Shown piece after piece: positions 8,061-17,007 of a stretch of DNA of 44,329 nt. The DNA lies in assembly GCA_964442285.1 (NCBI GenBank), contig CAYTZH010000040.1:1-44329 (forward strand), read 5' to 3'. Made by a program: the position numbers and the translations under genes. Below the pieces are notes generated by a model. It made no database searches and was not told where the DNA came from. It saw nothing but the letters and a program-made list of their open reading frames with translations. The stretch is from CAYTZH01 sp964442285. GTDB lineage: Bacteria > Myxococcota_A > UBA9160 > JAFDET01. Numbering within the stretch: position 1 is the first letter of the stretch; each line of letters opens with the position of its first letter.

Positions 8061-9886
8061 GGACGGCCAGGATACCCGGCGTGCGGGCGGCCGCCCGGAT
8101 CCCGGTCGCCGGCGGCGCTGCGTACGAGCGGGCCGCGCGCACCGAGCTCGCGGACGAGGAACTCGTCGAGGCCGCGGGCGAGCATGGCGCGGGCCTGCTC
8201 CGCGGAGCCGGGCTGGCCCCCGAAGAGCAGTCCCGGCAGCCAGGCCGTGGCGATCGTGAGCGATGGAACGCCGGGCCCGGGATGGATCCGGAGCGCGGGC
8301 TGGCCCTGCAGGCGGCTGAGCTCGAGCTCGATCTGGCGATCCTCCCGCTGGTTGAGCGCGAGCAGGGCGTGCACCAGCAGGTGCTCGAGGGAGGCGTCCA
8401 GGACCTCGCGCCGACGCAGCGCGAAGGCGAGGGCCGGCACGTCGAGGGCGAAGGCCCAGTCGAAGGGCGCGTTCTGCTGCTGCTCGCGCAGCAGACCCAA
8501 CGCCTCCTCGCGGCGCCCCGCGTCGAGCAGGGCGCGCCCGTAGAGTCCGTCGCTGCGCCGGTAGTGGGGAGCCCGCGCCGAGAGCGCGGCGTGCTGGGCC
8601 TCGGTCTGCGCGAGGTCTCCGGCAGCGGCCGCGAGCTCGAGGCGGAGATAGCGGGCGCGCAGATTGCCCGGGCTCCAGACGAGCGCCTGCGCGGCAGCCC
8701 GCGCCGCGCGCGGGGCGTCGCCCGCGCGCCGGGCCTCCTGCGCCCTCCAGAGCTGGGCCTCGGAGAAGGCGGGCCGCACCGCCGCGCCACACGCCGCGAG
8801 GAGCAGGAGGCAGGCGCCGGCGGCGACACAGGGCACGAGGCGACGCGGCCCGACCGGCGGTGCGAGCCGCCAGGCGAGACCGAGCAGGAGGGCGAAGACG
8901 AGCTGCACGCTGGCGCTTCGGGTCTCGACGCCCCCGAGCTGGAAGGCGAGCCACAGCAGCAGCCCCCCCAGCACACCGCCGGCCTGCCAGCGGGCCGCCG
9001 GGTCGGCGCGGGGGCTCCGCAGGCGGGCCGCGAGCGCGGACGCGGTGGCGGCGAGCACGGCGAGCAGGGCGGCCAGGGCCACCAGACCGCCGTCGTGCCA
9101 CCAGCCGAGGAGCTCGGCCGCTACGCGGACGTCTCCGGGGCTCGCCAGCACGCTGCCCAGGTCGGCCGGATCGACGGCGTGAGCCCGGGCGGGCAGGGAG
9201 TCGAGACCGCGTCCGAGCGCCGCGGGGAGGGGGGCCACGCCCAGGTCGTGGACGGCCACGCGCAGGGAGTAGCCGGGGGGGGCCGCGTCGCGCCCGCCGC
9301 CGCTCCCGGCGCGCCCCGTCGCGGCGGGGGCGCAGGCCGCCGCGGCGAGCGCGAGCAGGCGCGCCGGGCCCGCCTCGTGACGCGCCGACGCCAGGAGCAG
9401 GGGCAGGGCCAGCAGCAGGGCCGGCGGCACGCCAGCCGCCGAGGGGCCCGGGGCGAGCAGCGCGGCGAGCGAGCCGGCGAGCACGCCGGCCGCCAGCGCC
9501 CGTCGCGCGGCGCGCGCGAGCCCTCCGTCGCAGTCGAGCGAGAGCAGGGCGGCGAGCGCAAAGAATCCGACGAGCCGCGCGGCGTGGAGGGTGCCGCCGT
9601 CGCGGGCCGGCGCGAGGCCCGTCGACACGAGCAGCGCCGCGAGCCCGGCGAGCCAGACACCGTGCCAGAGGGACAGCGACACCGGCCGCCCGAGGGGTCG
9701 CTGCCGCCCCGCCAGCGCCAGCGCGGCGACGGTGCCGAGGGAGAGCGCCAGGGTGGCGACGGCCACCTCGGAGAGGGCGCCGAAGCTCGCGACGCCCGCC
9801 GTCGCGAGCGGCAGCGCCAGCGCGAGGGACCAGGGGGCGTTGGGGAGAGGAAGGCCGACCCGAGGGCCGGGCGCCGAGACGGACAC
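8057..9886 (-). CDS. Multi-spanning membrane protein with TPR region (O-antigen-ligase-like layout)
   Basis: The first ~400 residues are a run of about ten hydrophobic helices very rich in Ala and Leu. From about 420 the protein becomes soluble with TPR-like helix pairs (WRAQEARRAGDAPRAARAAAQALVWSPGN and YGRALLDAGRREEALGLLREQ). This membrane-plus-TPR layout is shared with Wzy/WaaL-type O-antigen ligases, but I see no diagnostic ligase motif, so the call is by architecture. GTG at 9886 has a GGAG about 9 nt upstream; an in-frame ATG at 9970 would overlap the divergent gene's start codon. The C-terminal stop overlaps the methyltransferase start. Confidence 0.6.
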   Translation of the reverse strand: MSVSAPGPRVGLPLPNAPWSLALALPLATAGVASFGALSEVAVATLALSLGTVAALALAGRQRPLGRPVSLSLWHGVWLAGLAALLVSTGLAPARDGGTLHAARLVGFFALAALLSLDCDGGLARAARRALAAGVLAGSLAALLAPGPSAAGVPPALLLALPLLLASARHEAGPARLLALAAAACAPAATGRAGSGGGRDAAPPGYSLRVAVHDLGVAPLPAALGRGLDSLPARAHAVDPADLGSVLASPGDVRVAAELLGWWHDGGLVALAALLAVLAATASALAARLRSPRADPAARWQAGGVLGGLLLWLAFQLGGVETRSASVQLVFALLLGLAWRLAPPVGPRRLVPCVAAGACLLLLAACGAAVRPAFSEAQLWRAQEARRAGDAPRAARAAAQALVWSPGNLRARYLRLELAAAAGDLAQTEAQHAALSARAPHYRRSDGLYGRALLDAGRREEALGLLREQQQNAPFDWAFALDVPALAFALRRREVLDASLEHLLVHALLALNQREDRQIELELSRLQGQPALRIHPGPGVPSLTIATAWLPGLLFGGQPGSAEQARAMLARGLDEFLVRELGARGPLVRSAAGDRDPGGRPHAGYPGRP

Positions 9887-9901
9887 GGGTCGGAGCTCCG
9901 A

Positions 9902-9946
9902 CGTTGGTGGATCCGGGCGCCCCGATCGTTGGTGGATCCGGGCGCC
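9902..9946. repeat. Two 20-bp direct repeats between divergent membrane-TPR genes
   Basis: The same 20 bases, starting CGTTGGTGGATCC and ending GGGCGCC, occur at 9902-9921 and 9927-9946, a 25-bp period. They lie in the short gap between the minus-strand start at 9886 and the plus-strand ATG at 9969. Placement fits a tandem operator serving both genes, but no known regulator is implied. Confidence 0.6.
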
Positions 9947-9968
9947 GGATGGTATCACAGGGCCCGTC

Positions 9969-11708
9969 ATGGCCAGGCGTCGGTCGGGGAAGCAGCGCGG
10001 CCAGGCGAAGCGTCACAAGCCGCCCGTCTCGCCCGAGGCGAAGCCTTCGCCGCGCTCCGCGGGATCCCACCGGGCGACCTTGCCCGTGGCCATCGCCCTG
10101 GCCCTGATCACCGCGGCGTTCTTCGCCCAGGCCGGTCTCCACCGCGAGTTCAACTTCACCGACGATCCGGACTACGTGACACGCAATGCCGTGGTGCGCG
10201 AGGGACTCGGCGTCGCGGGACTGGGCTGGGCCTTCGGCCTGCACGGCCACGCAGCCAACTGGCATCCGTTGACCTGGCTCAGCCACATGCTCGACGTGAG
10301 CCTGTTCGGGCTGCGGCCAGGGCTCCACAAGGCGGTCAACGTCGGCCTCCACGCGGGGAGCGTGGCCCTGCTCTTCGTCGCCCTGCGGCGCATGACGGGT
10401 ATCGTCGGCGCGAGTGCGCTCGTGGCGCTCTGGTTCGGCATCCACCCGCTGCGGGCCGAGTCCGTGGTCTGGGTGGCCGAGCGGAAGGACGTCCTGAGCG
10501 CATTCCTCTGGATGGCGTCCCTGCTGGCCTACGTCGCCTACGTGGAGCGCCCGGGCGCCCGCCGCTACGGACTGCTGCTCCTACTCTTCGCCCTGGGGCT
10601 GATGGCGAAGAGCATGCTGGTCACGCTGCCCCTGGTGCTGCTGCTGCTCGACGCCTGGCCCCTGGGCCGACTGGGACCCGGGACGCTTCGGGCGCGTCTG
10701 CGCGAGAAGGCGCCGCTGCTCGCCCTCTCCGCTCTCTGCGGAGTCGTGACGATCTACGCGCAGGGCGCCGGCGAGGCGGTGCAGTCGATCGAGCGCCTCG
10801 GCCTGGCCCAACGCCTGGCGAACGCGGCCGAGAGCCTCACCTGGTACGCGCGCACCTGGCTCTGGCCCGGGCCGCTCGGCATGTACTACCCCCACCGCTA
10901 CCCGACGCCCCAGAGCCTGGGCTGGGCCGCGCCGCTCGCCTCCGCGGCGGCGCTCGTGGGCGTGAGCGCGGTCGCCTGGGGCCTGCGCCGCCGCGCTCCG
11001 GCGCTGGGCGTGGGTTGGCTCTGGTACGGACTCAGTCTCGGTCCGGTGATCGGCATCCTGCAGGTGGGCAACCAGGCCATGGCCGACCGCTACAGCTATC
11101 TGCCCTCCGCGGGGCTGGCCGTGGCCGTCGTCTTCCCGGTCTGGGAGGCGCTCGGCAGCGCGCCGCGCCGTCGGGCCTTCCTCGTGGCGGCGGTGGCGGT
11201 CCTGCTGCTGCTCTGCGGCCCCCGCACGCTGGAGGCCGTGCGGCGCTGGGGCGACAACGGCGCCCTCTACGCGCACTCCCTCCGTGCGGCCGACGCCCAG
11301 GGCCTGCCGCGGGACGGCTTCCTCGAGCGCATCCTGGCCGCGGAGTACGTGGCCCGGATGCGCACCCTGGAAGGCGTGCGCACCCGGAACGCGTCGCGAC
11401 ACGCCGCGGCGTTGGACGCGGCGGCCCGGGCGGCGGAGCTCCGACCCGACGACCCGTCCGCCCAGCAGACCCATGCCGCCGCGCTCGCCCTGGACGGCCG
11501 CTACGAGGAGTCGGCGGCGGCGGCGCGCCGGGCCGTCGAGCGGGCGGAGGCGGCCGGCCGCCCGGCGCTGGCCGCGTCCGGCTACTACAGCCTCGGGCTG
11601 GCGCTCCTCGAGCTGGGCCGTACGGACGAGGCCCGCGAGGCCTTCCGGGCCACGCTTCGGGCCGATCCCGCCTACGGCGAAGCGGCGGAGGCGCTGGCCG
11701 GGCTCTGA
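9969..11708 (+). CDS. TMTC/DUF1736-like membrane protein with C-terminal TPRs
   Basis: This 579-residue protein has a basic N-terminus, then about ten membrane helices (about 40-470) and C-terminal TPR-like helices (about 490-579; YYSLGLALLELGRTDEAREAF). The first periplasmic loop has FNFTDDPDYVTRN and LHKAVNVGLHAGSVALLF, which match the GT-C-type TMTC/DUF1736 'tetratricopeptide repeat protein' family common in Myxococcota and related phyla. Members are thought to transfer sugars from polyprenyl donors; that is family knowledge. Another conserved run is GNQAMADRYSYLP. It is divergent from the similar membrane-TPR gene at 8.1-9.9 kb and shares its promoter region. Confidence 0.75.
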   Translation: MARRRSGKQRGQAKRHKPPVSPEAKPSPRSAGSHRATLPVAIALALITAAFFAQAGLHREFNFTDDPDYVTRNAVVREGLGVAGLGWAFGLHGHAANWHPLTWLSHMLDVSLFGLRPGLHKAVNVGLHAGSVALLFVALRRMTGIVGASALVALWFGIHPLRAESVVWVAERKDVLSAFLWMASLLAYVAYVERPGARRYGLLLLLFALGLMAKSMLVTLPLVLLLLDAWPLGRLGPGTLRARLREKAPLLALSALCGVVTIYAQGAGEAVQSIERLGLAQRLANAAESLTWYARTWLWPGPLGMYYPHRYPTPQSLGWAAPLASAAALVGVSAVAWGLRRRAPALGVGWLWYGLSLGPVIGILQVGNQAMADRYSYLPSAGLAVAVVFPVWEALGSAPRRRAFLVAAVAVLLLLCGPRTLEAVRRWGDNGALYAHSLRAADAQGLPRDGFLERILAAEYVARMRTLEGVRTRNASRHAAALDAAARAAELRPDDPSAQQTHAAALALDGRYEESAAAARRAVERAEAAGRPALAASGYYSLGLALLELGRTDEAREAFRATLRADPAYGEAAEALAGL

Positions 11709-11767
11709 GGGGCGCCTCCGGGCGACCCTCCGAGGGGAAGCCTGCTGGCGACGCGATGGACGAGGGG

Positions 11768-13243
11768 TCACGGGGTGCGCAGGTACCCCAGGGATTCGAG
11801 ACGCTCGCGCAGCCGCGGGTCCAGGTCCTCGCGGACGACCGGGGCGCCCTGGCGGTCCCAGCCCGGGTGTCGGCGCGAGACCAGCTCGGCCAGCGTCCTG
11901 GCCGTCTGCGGGTCCTCCTCCGCCCGGTTGCGGGACTCCGCCGGGTCGTCGTCCAGCGCGTAGAGCTGGAGCGGCGGAGGCACGGGGTCGAGGGGCGCGC
12001 TGACCTCCCCCGGCACGGTGAACACCAGCTTGTGCCGGATCGCACGGACGCCCACGCGGGTCGGGCCGGTCTTCGTCTGCCCCAGGAACGCCAGGCGCTC
12101 CTCGGACTCGCGGCCCTGCATCAGGGGAAGCAGCGAGCGGCCGTCGTAGGCCTGGGCGTCGAGGGGCACCTCCAGCAGCGCCGCCACCGTGGGCATGACG
12201 TCGAGGGTGCGGACCTGCGCCGCCACCACCCGGCCCCCGAAGTCGGCCCGGGGGTCGTGCAGGATCAGGGGCACCCGGACCTGGTCGTCCTTCAGGGAGT
12301 GCCCGTGGTCGAAGCGGTTGCGGGGATAGTCGCCGCCGAGCGCCTCGCCGTGGTCGCTGGTGACTACCAGGGCGACGGAGTCCGCGAGGCCGAGCTCCTC
12401 CAGCCGCGTCCGGAAACGTCCGAAGCGACGATCGGTCGCGGCGATGTCGCCGTCGTAGAGGGCGGTGATGTAGCGCACGAGCGCCGGCGTGAGGGTGAAC
12501 GTGCCCTCGTTCAGGCCCGCCACGTGGTCGAGCGTGAAGGGGCCCTCGAAGGGAGGCGGACCGAGCGCCCGGGCGAACTCAGTGTGCGTGTAGGGCGCGT
12601 GGGGCTCGTAGGTGTGGATCAGCAGGAAGAAGGGGCCCTCGCGCTGCTCGGCGAGCCACTGCTCGGCGCGCGCGAAGGTGCGCTCGACGCCGCCGCGGGC
12701 GGAGGCGTCGCGCGACTCGCCGGGGAGGAGGTGCTGGACGGGGCCCTCTTCCTCCTCCCAGAGCTCGAAGCCCCGGTCCATGCCGAAGTGGCGGGAGACG
12801 AAGGCGCCCTCGGTGAAGGCGGCCGTGCGGACGCCGGCGGCCTGGAGCGCCTCCATCACGGACGGCGCCGGATCGGAGGTGTCGAAGATCCGCTCCGAGT
12901 ACTGCGCCGCGAGCAGCGCGGTGACACTCGGAAGCGTCCACGGGGCGGAGGCGACGGCCTGGTCGAAGCGCACGCCGCGTGCCGCGAGGGCATCCAGGTG
13001 GGGTGTGGTCGGCCGCGCGGTGTAGCCGTAGCAGCCGAGGTGGTCGGCGCGCAGGGTGTCGAGCAGCACGAGGACGACCCCGCGCGGCCCCGGGGCCGGC
13101 GCTGCGGCGCCCGGGGCCGGGGGCGTTGGGGCGCCAGCCCCGGCCGGCGGCTCCGCCGGCTCGCAGGCGAGAGCCGCGGCGAGCCAGCCGAGCAGGAGCG
13201 CGGAGGAGAAGCGCCGCGCCCGGTCTCCCGGGAGGCGTCTCAC
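11768..13243 (-). CDS. Lipoprotein sulfatase/phosphoesterase (alkaline-phosphatase superfamily)
   Basis: The 491-residue product has a lipoprotein signal with lipobox LAAALAC near residue 27 and a Pro/Ala-rich linker. The sulfatase domain begins at VVLVLLDTLRADHLGCYGY. The usual Cys/Ser nucleophile position reads RPTTPHLDALAARG, so Thr occupies the site, as in phosphoglycerol-transferase-like members rather than formylglycine sulfatases. Metal-binding VVTSDHGEALG and the late HGHSLKDDQVRVPL are intact. GTG at 13243 overlaps the stop of the coiled-coil lipoprotein gene upstream (GTGA), giving a two-gene operon. The substrate is likely an extracytoplasmic sulfate or phosphate ester. Confidence 0.83.
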   Translation of the reverse strand: MRRLPGDRARRFSSALLLGWLAAALACEPAEPPAGAGAPTPPAPGAAAPAPGPRGVVLVLLDTLRADHLGCYGYTARPTTPHLDALAARGVRFDQAVASAPWTLPSVTALLAAQYSERIFDTSDPAPSVMEALQAAGVRTAAFTEGAFVSRHFGMDRGFELWEEEEGPVQHLLPGESRDASARGGVERTFARAEQWLAEQREGPFFLLIHTYEPHAPYTHTEFARALGPPPFEGPFTLDHVAGLNEGTFTLTPALVRYITALYDGDIAATDRRFGRFRTRLEELGLADSVALVVTSDHGEALGGDYPRNRFDHGHSLKDDQVRVPLILHDPRADFGGRVVAAQVRTLDVMPTVAALLEVPLDAQAYDGRSLLPLMQGRESEERLAFLGQTKTGPTRVGVRAIRHKLVFTVPGEVSAPLDPVPPPLQLYALDDDPAESRNRAEEDPQTARTLAELVSRRHPGWDRQGAPVVREDLDPRLRERLESLGYLRTP

Positions 13244-13824
13244 GCCGCCTCCTCGACGTCGCGCCGGAGCTCCTCGAGGACATCGAGGAGCTCCTGATGG
13301 GCCTCGAGGAGCTCCTGGTGGGCCTCGAGGAGCTCGCGGCGCGCGTCGGCCCAGCGCTCCTTCTTCCGCTCGGCGAGCTGCTCGACGCGCCGCTGGACCT
13401 CCTGGCGCCGGGTCTCGAGGCCGTCGAGGCGGGAGCGCAGCTCACCTTCCGAGGCACTCCGGGCCTCGTCCAGCTGCTGGGAGAGCGAGGCCAGCTCGTC
13501 CTCGAGGCCATCGAGCTCCGCTCGGATCCGCGCTTCGAAGGCCTCCCGGCCGGCCTCCGCCTGCCCGCGGGCCTCCTCCTCGGCGCGCTCGAGGGTCTCG
13601 CGCATCTCATCGCCCGCCTCCTCGAGGTCCTCCCGGACGCCCGCGAGGTCCTCCCGGACGCCCTCGAGGTCCTCCCGGACGCTCTCGGCGAGCGCGCGGG
13701 CCTGCTCCTCGACGGCGCGGGCCCTCTCCTCGACCGGCGGGTCTGGGTCCCCACAGGCCAGCAGCCCGAGCAGTCCGAGCCCCGCCAGGGCCGATCCGGG
13801 GACGCCGCATGCGTGTCGGTGCAT
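13240..13824 (-). CDS. Coiled-coil lipoprotein of unknown function
   Basis: This 194-residue protein has a signal peptide with lipobox LGLLAC near residue 24. The rest is almost entirely charged heptad-like helix rich in Glu, Arg, Leu and Ala. Two internally repeated blocks are visible: three copies of a 7-residue REDLEGV-type unit (about 46-68) and near the C-terminus three copies of ELLEAHQ. The same repeats show in the DNA. It begins with ATG at 13824 behind a strong GGAGGAGGA ribosome-binding site and overlaps the sulfatase start. It is probably an outer-membrane-tethered periplasmic spacer; I do not recognise a family. Confidence 0.7.
   Translation of the reverse strand: MHRHACGVPGSALAGLGLLGLLACGDPDPPVEERARAVEEQARALAESVREDLEGVREDLAGVREDLEEAGDEMRETLERAEEEARGQAEAGREAFEARIRAELDGLEDELASLSQQLDEARSASEGELRSRLDGLETRRQEVQRRVEQLAERKKERWADARRELLEAHQELLEAHQELLDVLEELRRDVEEAA
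13624..13686. repeat. Three 21-bp tandem repeats inside the coiled-coil lipoprotein gene
   Basis: GAGGTCCTCCCGGACGCC with a 3-nt variable end repeats three times in frame, each copy encoding one heptad of the coiled coil. A second in-frame repeat of similar period lies at about 13297-13338. Such in-frame repeats can change copy number without breaking the protein. Confidence 0.8.
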
Positions 13825-13968
13825 GGCTCTCCTCCTCCTGAAAGCAGAGCGTAGCCGCAGGCTTCCCTCCTCCGCCCGCCGCCCCGGTGGCGGTCCCCGT
13901 GTGGAGCGGGTCACTGCGCCGGGGGCGCCGGCCGCGTATGCTGCGGGCTGGACGAGGAGGATCACGCC
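13825..13968. promoter_or_regulatory. Divergent promoter region, coiled-coil lipoprotein / Ser-Thr kinase
   Basis: Both flanking genes have strong purine-rich ribosome-binding sites within this spacer (GAGGAGGATC before the kinase ATG; GGAGGAGGA before the lipoprotein). TATGCT near 13937 is a plausible -10 for the kinase side. No clear operator was found. Confidence 0.4.
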
Positions 13969-15570
13969 ATGGCGGCGGCCCGCTCCGAGGACGGCGAGGC
14001 CAGGACGCGTCTCGCGGCGGGCTCGGAGGTGATCCCGGAGCGGGGGCTTTCCAGCGCCGAGACCCGGCTGGTGCCCGCCGCGGAGGAGCGAGCCACGGTG
14101 TCGGCCGCCGAGGATGCCCTGAGCCGGGTCTCGTTCCCCAGCCGGCGCCCGAACGGCGAGCCTTCGCGGCGTCTGCGGAAGATCGACTCGGGCGAGATCC
14201 AGCTGCCGAGCGGCAGCCGGGAAGGGACCCGGCTCGGCCGCTACCGCCTCGTCGAGCGCATCGGGGCGGGCGGGATGGGCACCGTCTACCGGGGGCACCT
14301 GGAGGACGCGCCGGACCAGGTGGTCGCGCTGAAGATCCTCTCGGACGCGGTCATCCACCAGCCGGAGGTGCGCAAGCGCTTCGCCCGGGAGGCGCGGATC
14401 ATGGCCTCCCTGCAGCATCCCAACATCGTGGCCTTCGAGGACTTCGTCACCGAGCGGGAAGGGGCCGCCCTGGTCATGGAGTTCGCGGACGGAGGCGCCC
14501 TCTCGCGGGCCCTCGAGGACGCACCGCTGCCCTTCGAGCGTGCGGCCCCGCTGTTCCGGCAGATCCTCGACGCGCTGAGCTATGCCCACGCCCGGGGCAT
14601 CGTCCACCGGGACATCAAGCCGGGCAACGTGCTGCTCGGCGCTGGCGGGCAGGCCAAGCTGACCGACTTCGGTGTGGCCCGCCTGGCCGACGCGACGAGC
14701 CTCACGCGCACCGGCATGGGCGTGGGGACCCCGAGCTACATCTCGCCCGAGCAGATCAAGGGCGTGCGGGAGGTGGGGCCCGAGGCGGACATCTACGCCT
14801 GCGGCGTGCTCTTCCACCGGGTGCTCGCCGGCAGGCTCCCCTTCGGCGCCGACACCGGGGAGATCTACGGTCTCATGCAGGCCCATCTGAGCGAGGAGCC
14901 GCCGTCGCTGCGGTCGCTGGGCCTGGACGTGCCGGAGCGGGTCGAGGCGGCGGTGCTGCGCGCCCTGGCCAAGGCTCCCGAGGATCGCTTCCCGAGCTGC
15001 GCCGCCTTTGCCCGCGCCCTCGGCGTGGACACGGCCCCCCGGGTGCTCGAGCGGCCGCTGGCTCCGACCGGCGAGGAGCGGGAGCCGCGGCCGGCGCCGG
15101 CGACCCGCGTGGCGGCCACGCGCATGGCGCCGCCCGCGCCGCGCCCGCCCCGCTCGCGTCCGCCCCTGCCGGCCCTCGTGGCGGCGGGGCTCACCGCGGT
15201 GCTCGCCGTGCTGGTGGCCTCGAGCGTGTGGGAGCGGCTGCCCGGAGAGGAGCCGCCCGTCCCCGAGCGCCGGGCCGATGTCCCGACGGCCGACGCCGCA
15301 CCCACGGAGACGCCCGCGAGCGCCGACGCCGCACCCACGGAGACGCCCGCGAGCGCCGGGAAGGCCCCGGCGGGTCCGGAGCCGGCGGTCGTGCAGCTGA
15401 CGCTCCAGGAGCGGGACGTCCGGGCCCGGGAGGCCCGCAGGACCCTGGCGGCCCGCGCGGCGGCCCTCAACGAGAAGGGCTACGCGCTGCTGAAGGACGG
15501 CAAGTACCGGGAGGCCAATGCCACCTTCGATCGCGCCCGGGCGCTCGAGGCGGAGCTGAAGCAGCGGTAG
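13969..15570 (+). CDS. PknB-type serine/threonine protein kinase with transmembrane helix
   Basis: The 533-residue protein starts with a low-complexity region (1-85). The kinase domain runs from about 88 to 350. It has the P-loop IGAGGMGTVYRG, invariant Lys in VALKIL, catalytic HRDIKPGN, DFG in LTDFGVARL, and GTPSYISPEQ in the activation segment, so it should be active. A Pro/Arg-rich linker leads to one membrane span near 400-420. A 25-residue segment with two ADAAPTETPAS repeats follows, then a C-terminal helical pair (AALNEKGYALLKDGKYREANATFDRA) resembling one TPR, presumably extracytoplasmic. No cognate phosphatase is nearby. Good ribosome-binding site before ATG 13969. Confidence 0.9.
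   Translation: MAAARSEDGEARTRLAAGSEVIPERGLSSAETRLVPAAEERATVSAAEDALSRVSFPSRRPNGEPSRRLRKIDSGEIQLPSGSREGTRLGRYRLVERIGAGGMGTVYRGHLEDAPDQVVALKILSDAVIHQPEVRKRFAREARIMASLQHPNIVAFEDFVTEREGAALVMEFADGGALSRALEDAPLPFERAAPLFRQILDALSYAHARGIVHRDIKPGNVLLGAGGQAKLTDFGVARLADATSLTRTGMGVGTPSYISPEQIKGVREVGPEADIYACGVLFHRVLAGRLPFGADTGEIYGLMQAHLSEEPPSLRSLGLDVPERVEAAVLRALAKAPEDRFPSCAAFARALGVDTAPRVLERPLAPTGEEREPRPAPATRVAATRMAPPAPRPPRSRPPLPALVAAGLTAVLAVLVASSVWERLPGEEPPVPERRADVPTADAAPTETPASADAAPTETPASAGKAPAGPEPAVVQLTLQERDVRAREARRTLAARAAALNEKGYALLKDGKYREANATFDRARALEAELKQR
15289..15354. repeat. Two 33-bp tandem repeats in the kinase gene
   Basis: A 33-bp unit beginning GCCGACGCCGCACCCACGG is present twice without interruption and encodes two copies of an 11-residue ADAAPTETPAS block in the extracytoplasmic linker. 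The copies are identical, which suggests recent duplication. Confidence 0.85.
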
Positions 15571-15595
15571 CCCCGGCGGCCGCAGGGAGCGCGCG

Positions 15596-16960
15596 ATCGA
15601 GCCCAAGCGATACGCGGTGGTGGGTGCCGGTGCGCGGGCGGGGATCTTCCTGCACGCGGCAACGGTCCGCCATGCCGAGCACGCCCGGCTCGTGGGCTTG
15701 TGCGATCCCAGCCAGGTGCGCATGGACTTCTGGAACCGCACCGCCGCGGGGTGGGGAGCCGGGCCCGTCCCGACCTATCGCGTCGACCCCGGCCTGGCCG
15801 AGTCGCCCGAGGCCGGGCGGACGCCCCTCGGCGCCTTCGACCGGATGCTCGACGAGCAGCGACCCGACACGGTCATCGTCTGCTCCGTCGACGCCACGCA
15901 CCACGCCTACATCGTCCGCGCCCTGGAGCGGGGCTGCGCGGTGGTGACCGAGAAGCCGATGACCACCGACGCGCCCCGCGCGCGGGCCATCCTCGAGGCC
16001 GTGCGCCGTACGGGCGGATCGGTGCGCGTCGCCTTCAACTACCGCTTCGCCGCCGGCGCCACGCTGCTGCGCCAGCTGGTGCTGGAGGGCCGCGTCGGGA
16101 CGCCGCTCCTGGTGGACTTCATGTGGACCCTCGACACCCGCCACGGCGCCGACTACTTCCGGCGCTGGCATCGCGAGAAGGACCGCTCCGGGGGGCTGCT
16201 GGTGCACAAGGCCTCCCACCACTTCGACCTGGTGAACTTCTGGCTCGACTCGGTGCCCGAGGAGGTCCAGGCCCTGGGCGGGCTGCGCTTCTACGGGCGC
16301 CAGAACGCCCGCGCGCGCGGCGAGGAGCGCGCCTACGAGCGCTACACCGGGAAGCCCGCCGCCGCCGACGATCCCTTCGCCTTCCCCCTCGACACCAACC
16401 CGGGCCTGCGCGGCCTCTATCTCGAGGCCGAGGGCGAGACCGGCTACCTGCGGGATCGCAACGTCTTCGGGGACGACATCAGTATCGAGGACACCGTGGG
16501 CGTGCTGGCGCGCTACCGCAGCGGCGCCCAGCTCCACTACTCCCTCGTCGCCTACTCGCCCTGGGAGGGCCTGCGGGTCTGCATCACCGGAACGAGGGGC
16601 CGGGTGGAGCTCTTCGACACCCACGGCTCCCACACGGTGCGGGGGCAGAGCGCGGAGGAGATGGCGCGGGAGCAGGCGGACGCGGCCAGCGGGCTCAAGG
16701 CGGGCGGCACCTTCGTGAACGTGTTTCCGATGTTCGGCGCGCCCTACGAGGTGGAGGTGCCGCGGGCCGAGGGATCCCACGGGGGCGGCGACCTGCGCCT
16801 GCTGGAGCAGATCTTCCTGCCGGAGCCGCCCGCCGATCCCTTCGGCCGCAGCGCCGACCATCGGGACGGGGCGGCCTCGATCGCCCTGGGCGTCGCGGCC
16901 AACGAGGCGCTGGCCCGGGGGGCGCCGGTGCGGGTCGACGCGCTGATCCCGCTTCCGTAG
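15596..16960 (+). CDS. Gfo/Idh/MocA-family NAD(P)-dependent oxidoreductase
   Basis: The protein (about 454 residues) has the Rossmann start KRYAVVGAGARAG, a second-strand LVGLCDPSQVRMD, the family motif VVTEKPMTTD containing the catalytic-type Lys-Pro, then FNYRFAAGA and KASHHFDLVNFWL with catalytic-region His residues. Members oxidise or reduce sugars and other alcohols. The first in-frame canonical start is GTG 15617, but that drops KRYA from the first beta strand and has no ribosome-binding site. An AGGGAG lies 6 nt before ATC 15596, so I set the start there as a putative AUC codon; a sequence error is the alternative. It precedes two amidohydrolases and may share their pathway. Confidence 0.8.
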   Translation: MEPKRYAVVGAGARAGIFLHAATVRHAEHARLVGLCDPSQVRMDFWNRTAAGWGAGPVPTYRVDPGLAESPEAGRTPLGAFDRMLDEQRPDTVIVCSVDATHHAYIVRALERGCAVVTEKPMTTDAPRARAILEAVRRTGGSVRVAFNYRFAAGATLLRQLVLEGRVGTPLLVDFMWTLDTRHGADYFRRWHREKDRSGGLLVHKASHHFDLVNFWLDSVPEEVQALGGLRFYGRQNARARGEERAYERYTGKPAAADDPFAFPLDTNPGLRGLYLEAEGETGYLRDRNVFGDDISIEDTVGVLARYRSGAQLHYSLVAYSPWEGLRVCITGTRGRVELFDTHGSHTVRGQSAEEMAREQADAASGLKAGGTFVNVFPMFGAPYEVEVPRAEGSHGGGDLRLLEQIFLPEPPADPFGRSADHRDGAASIALGVAANEALARGAPVRVDALIPLP

Positions 16961-17007
16961 CGGCGAAGAGTGCTCGACCGGACGGCGCCGTCGTGGTATA
17001 CCTCGGA

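Noticed and set aside
8081..13297. Very long plus-strand open frame of more than 1,700 codons
   Set aside because: It crosses several well-supported genes on both strands and has shadow-type composition.
13624..13686. Regular repeats considered as CRISPR
   Set aside because: The units are 21 bp, in frame, with no spacers, and encode coiled-coil heptads. No CRISPR array or cas gene is seen anywhere in the window.
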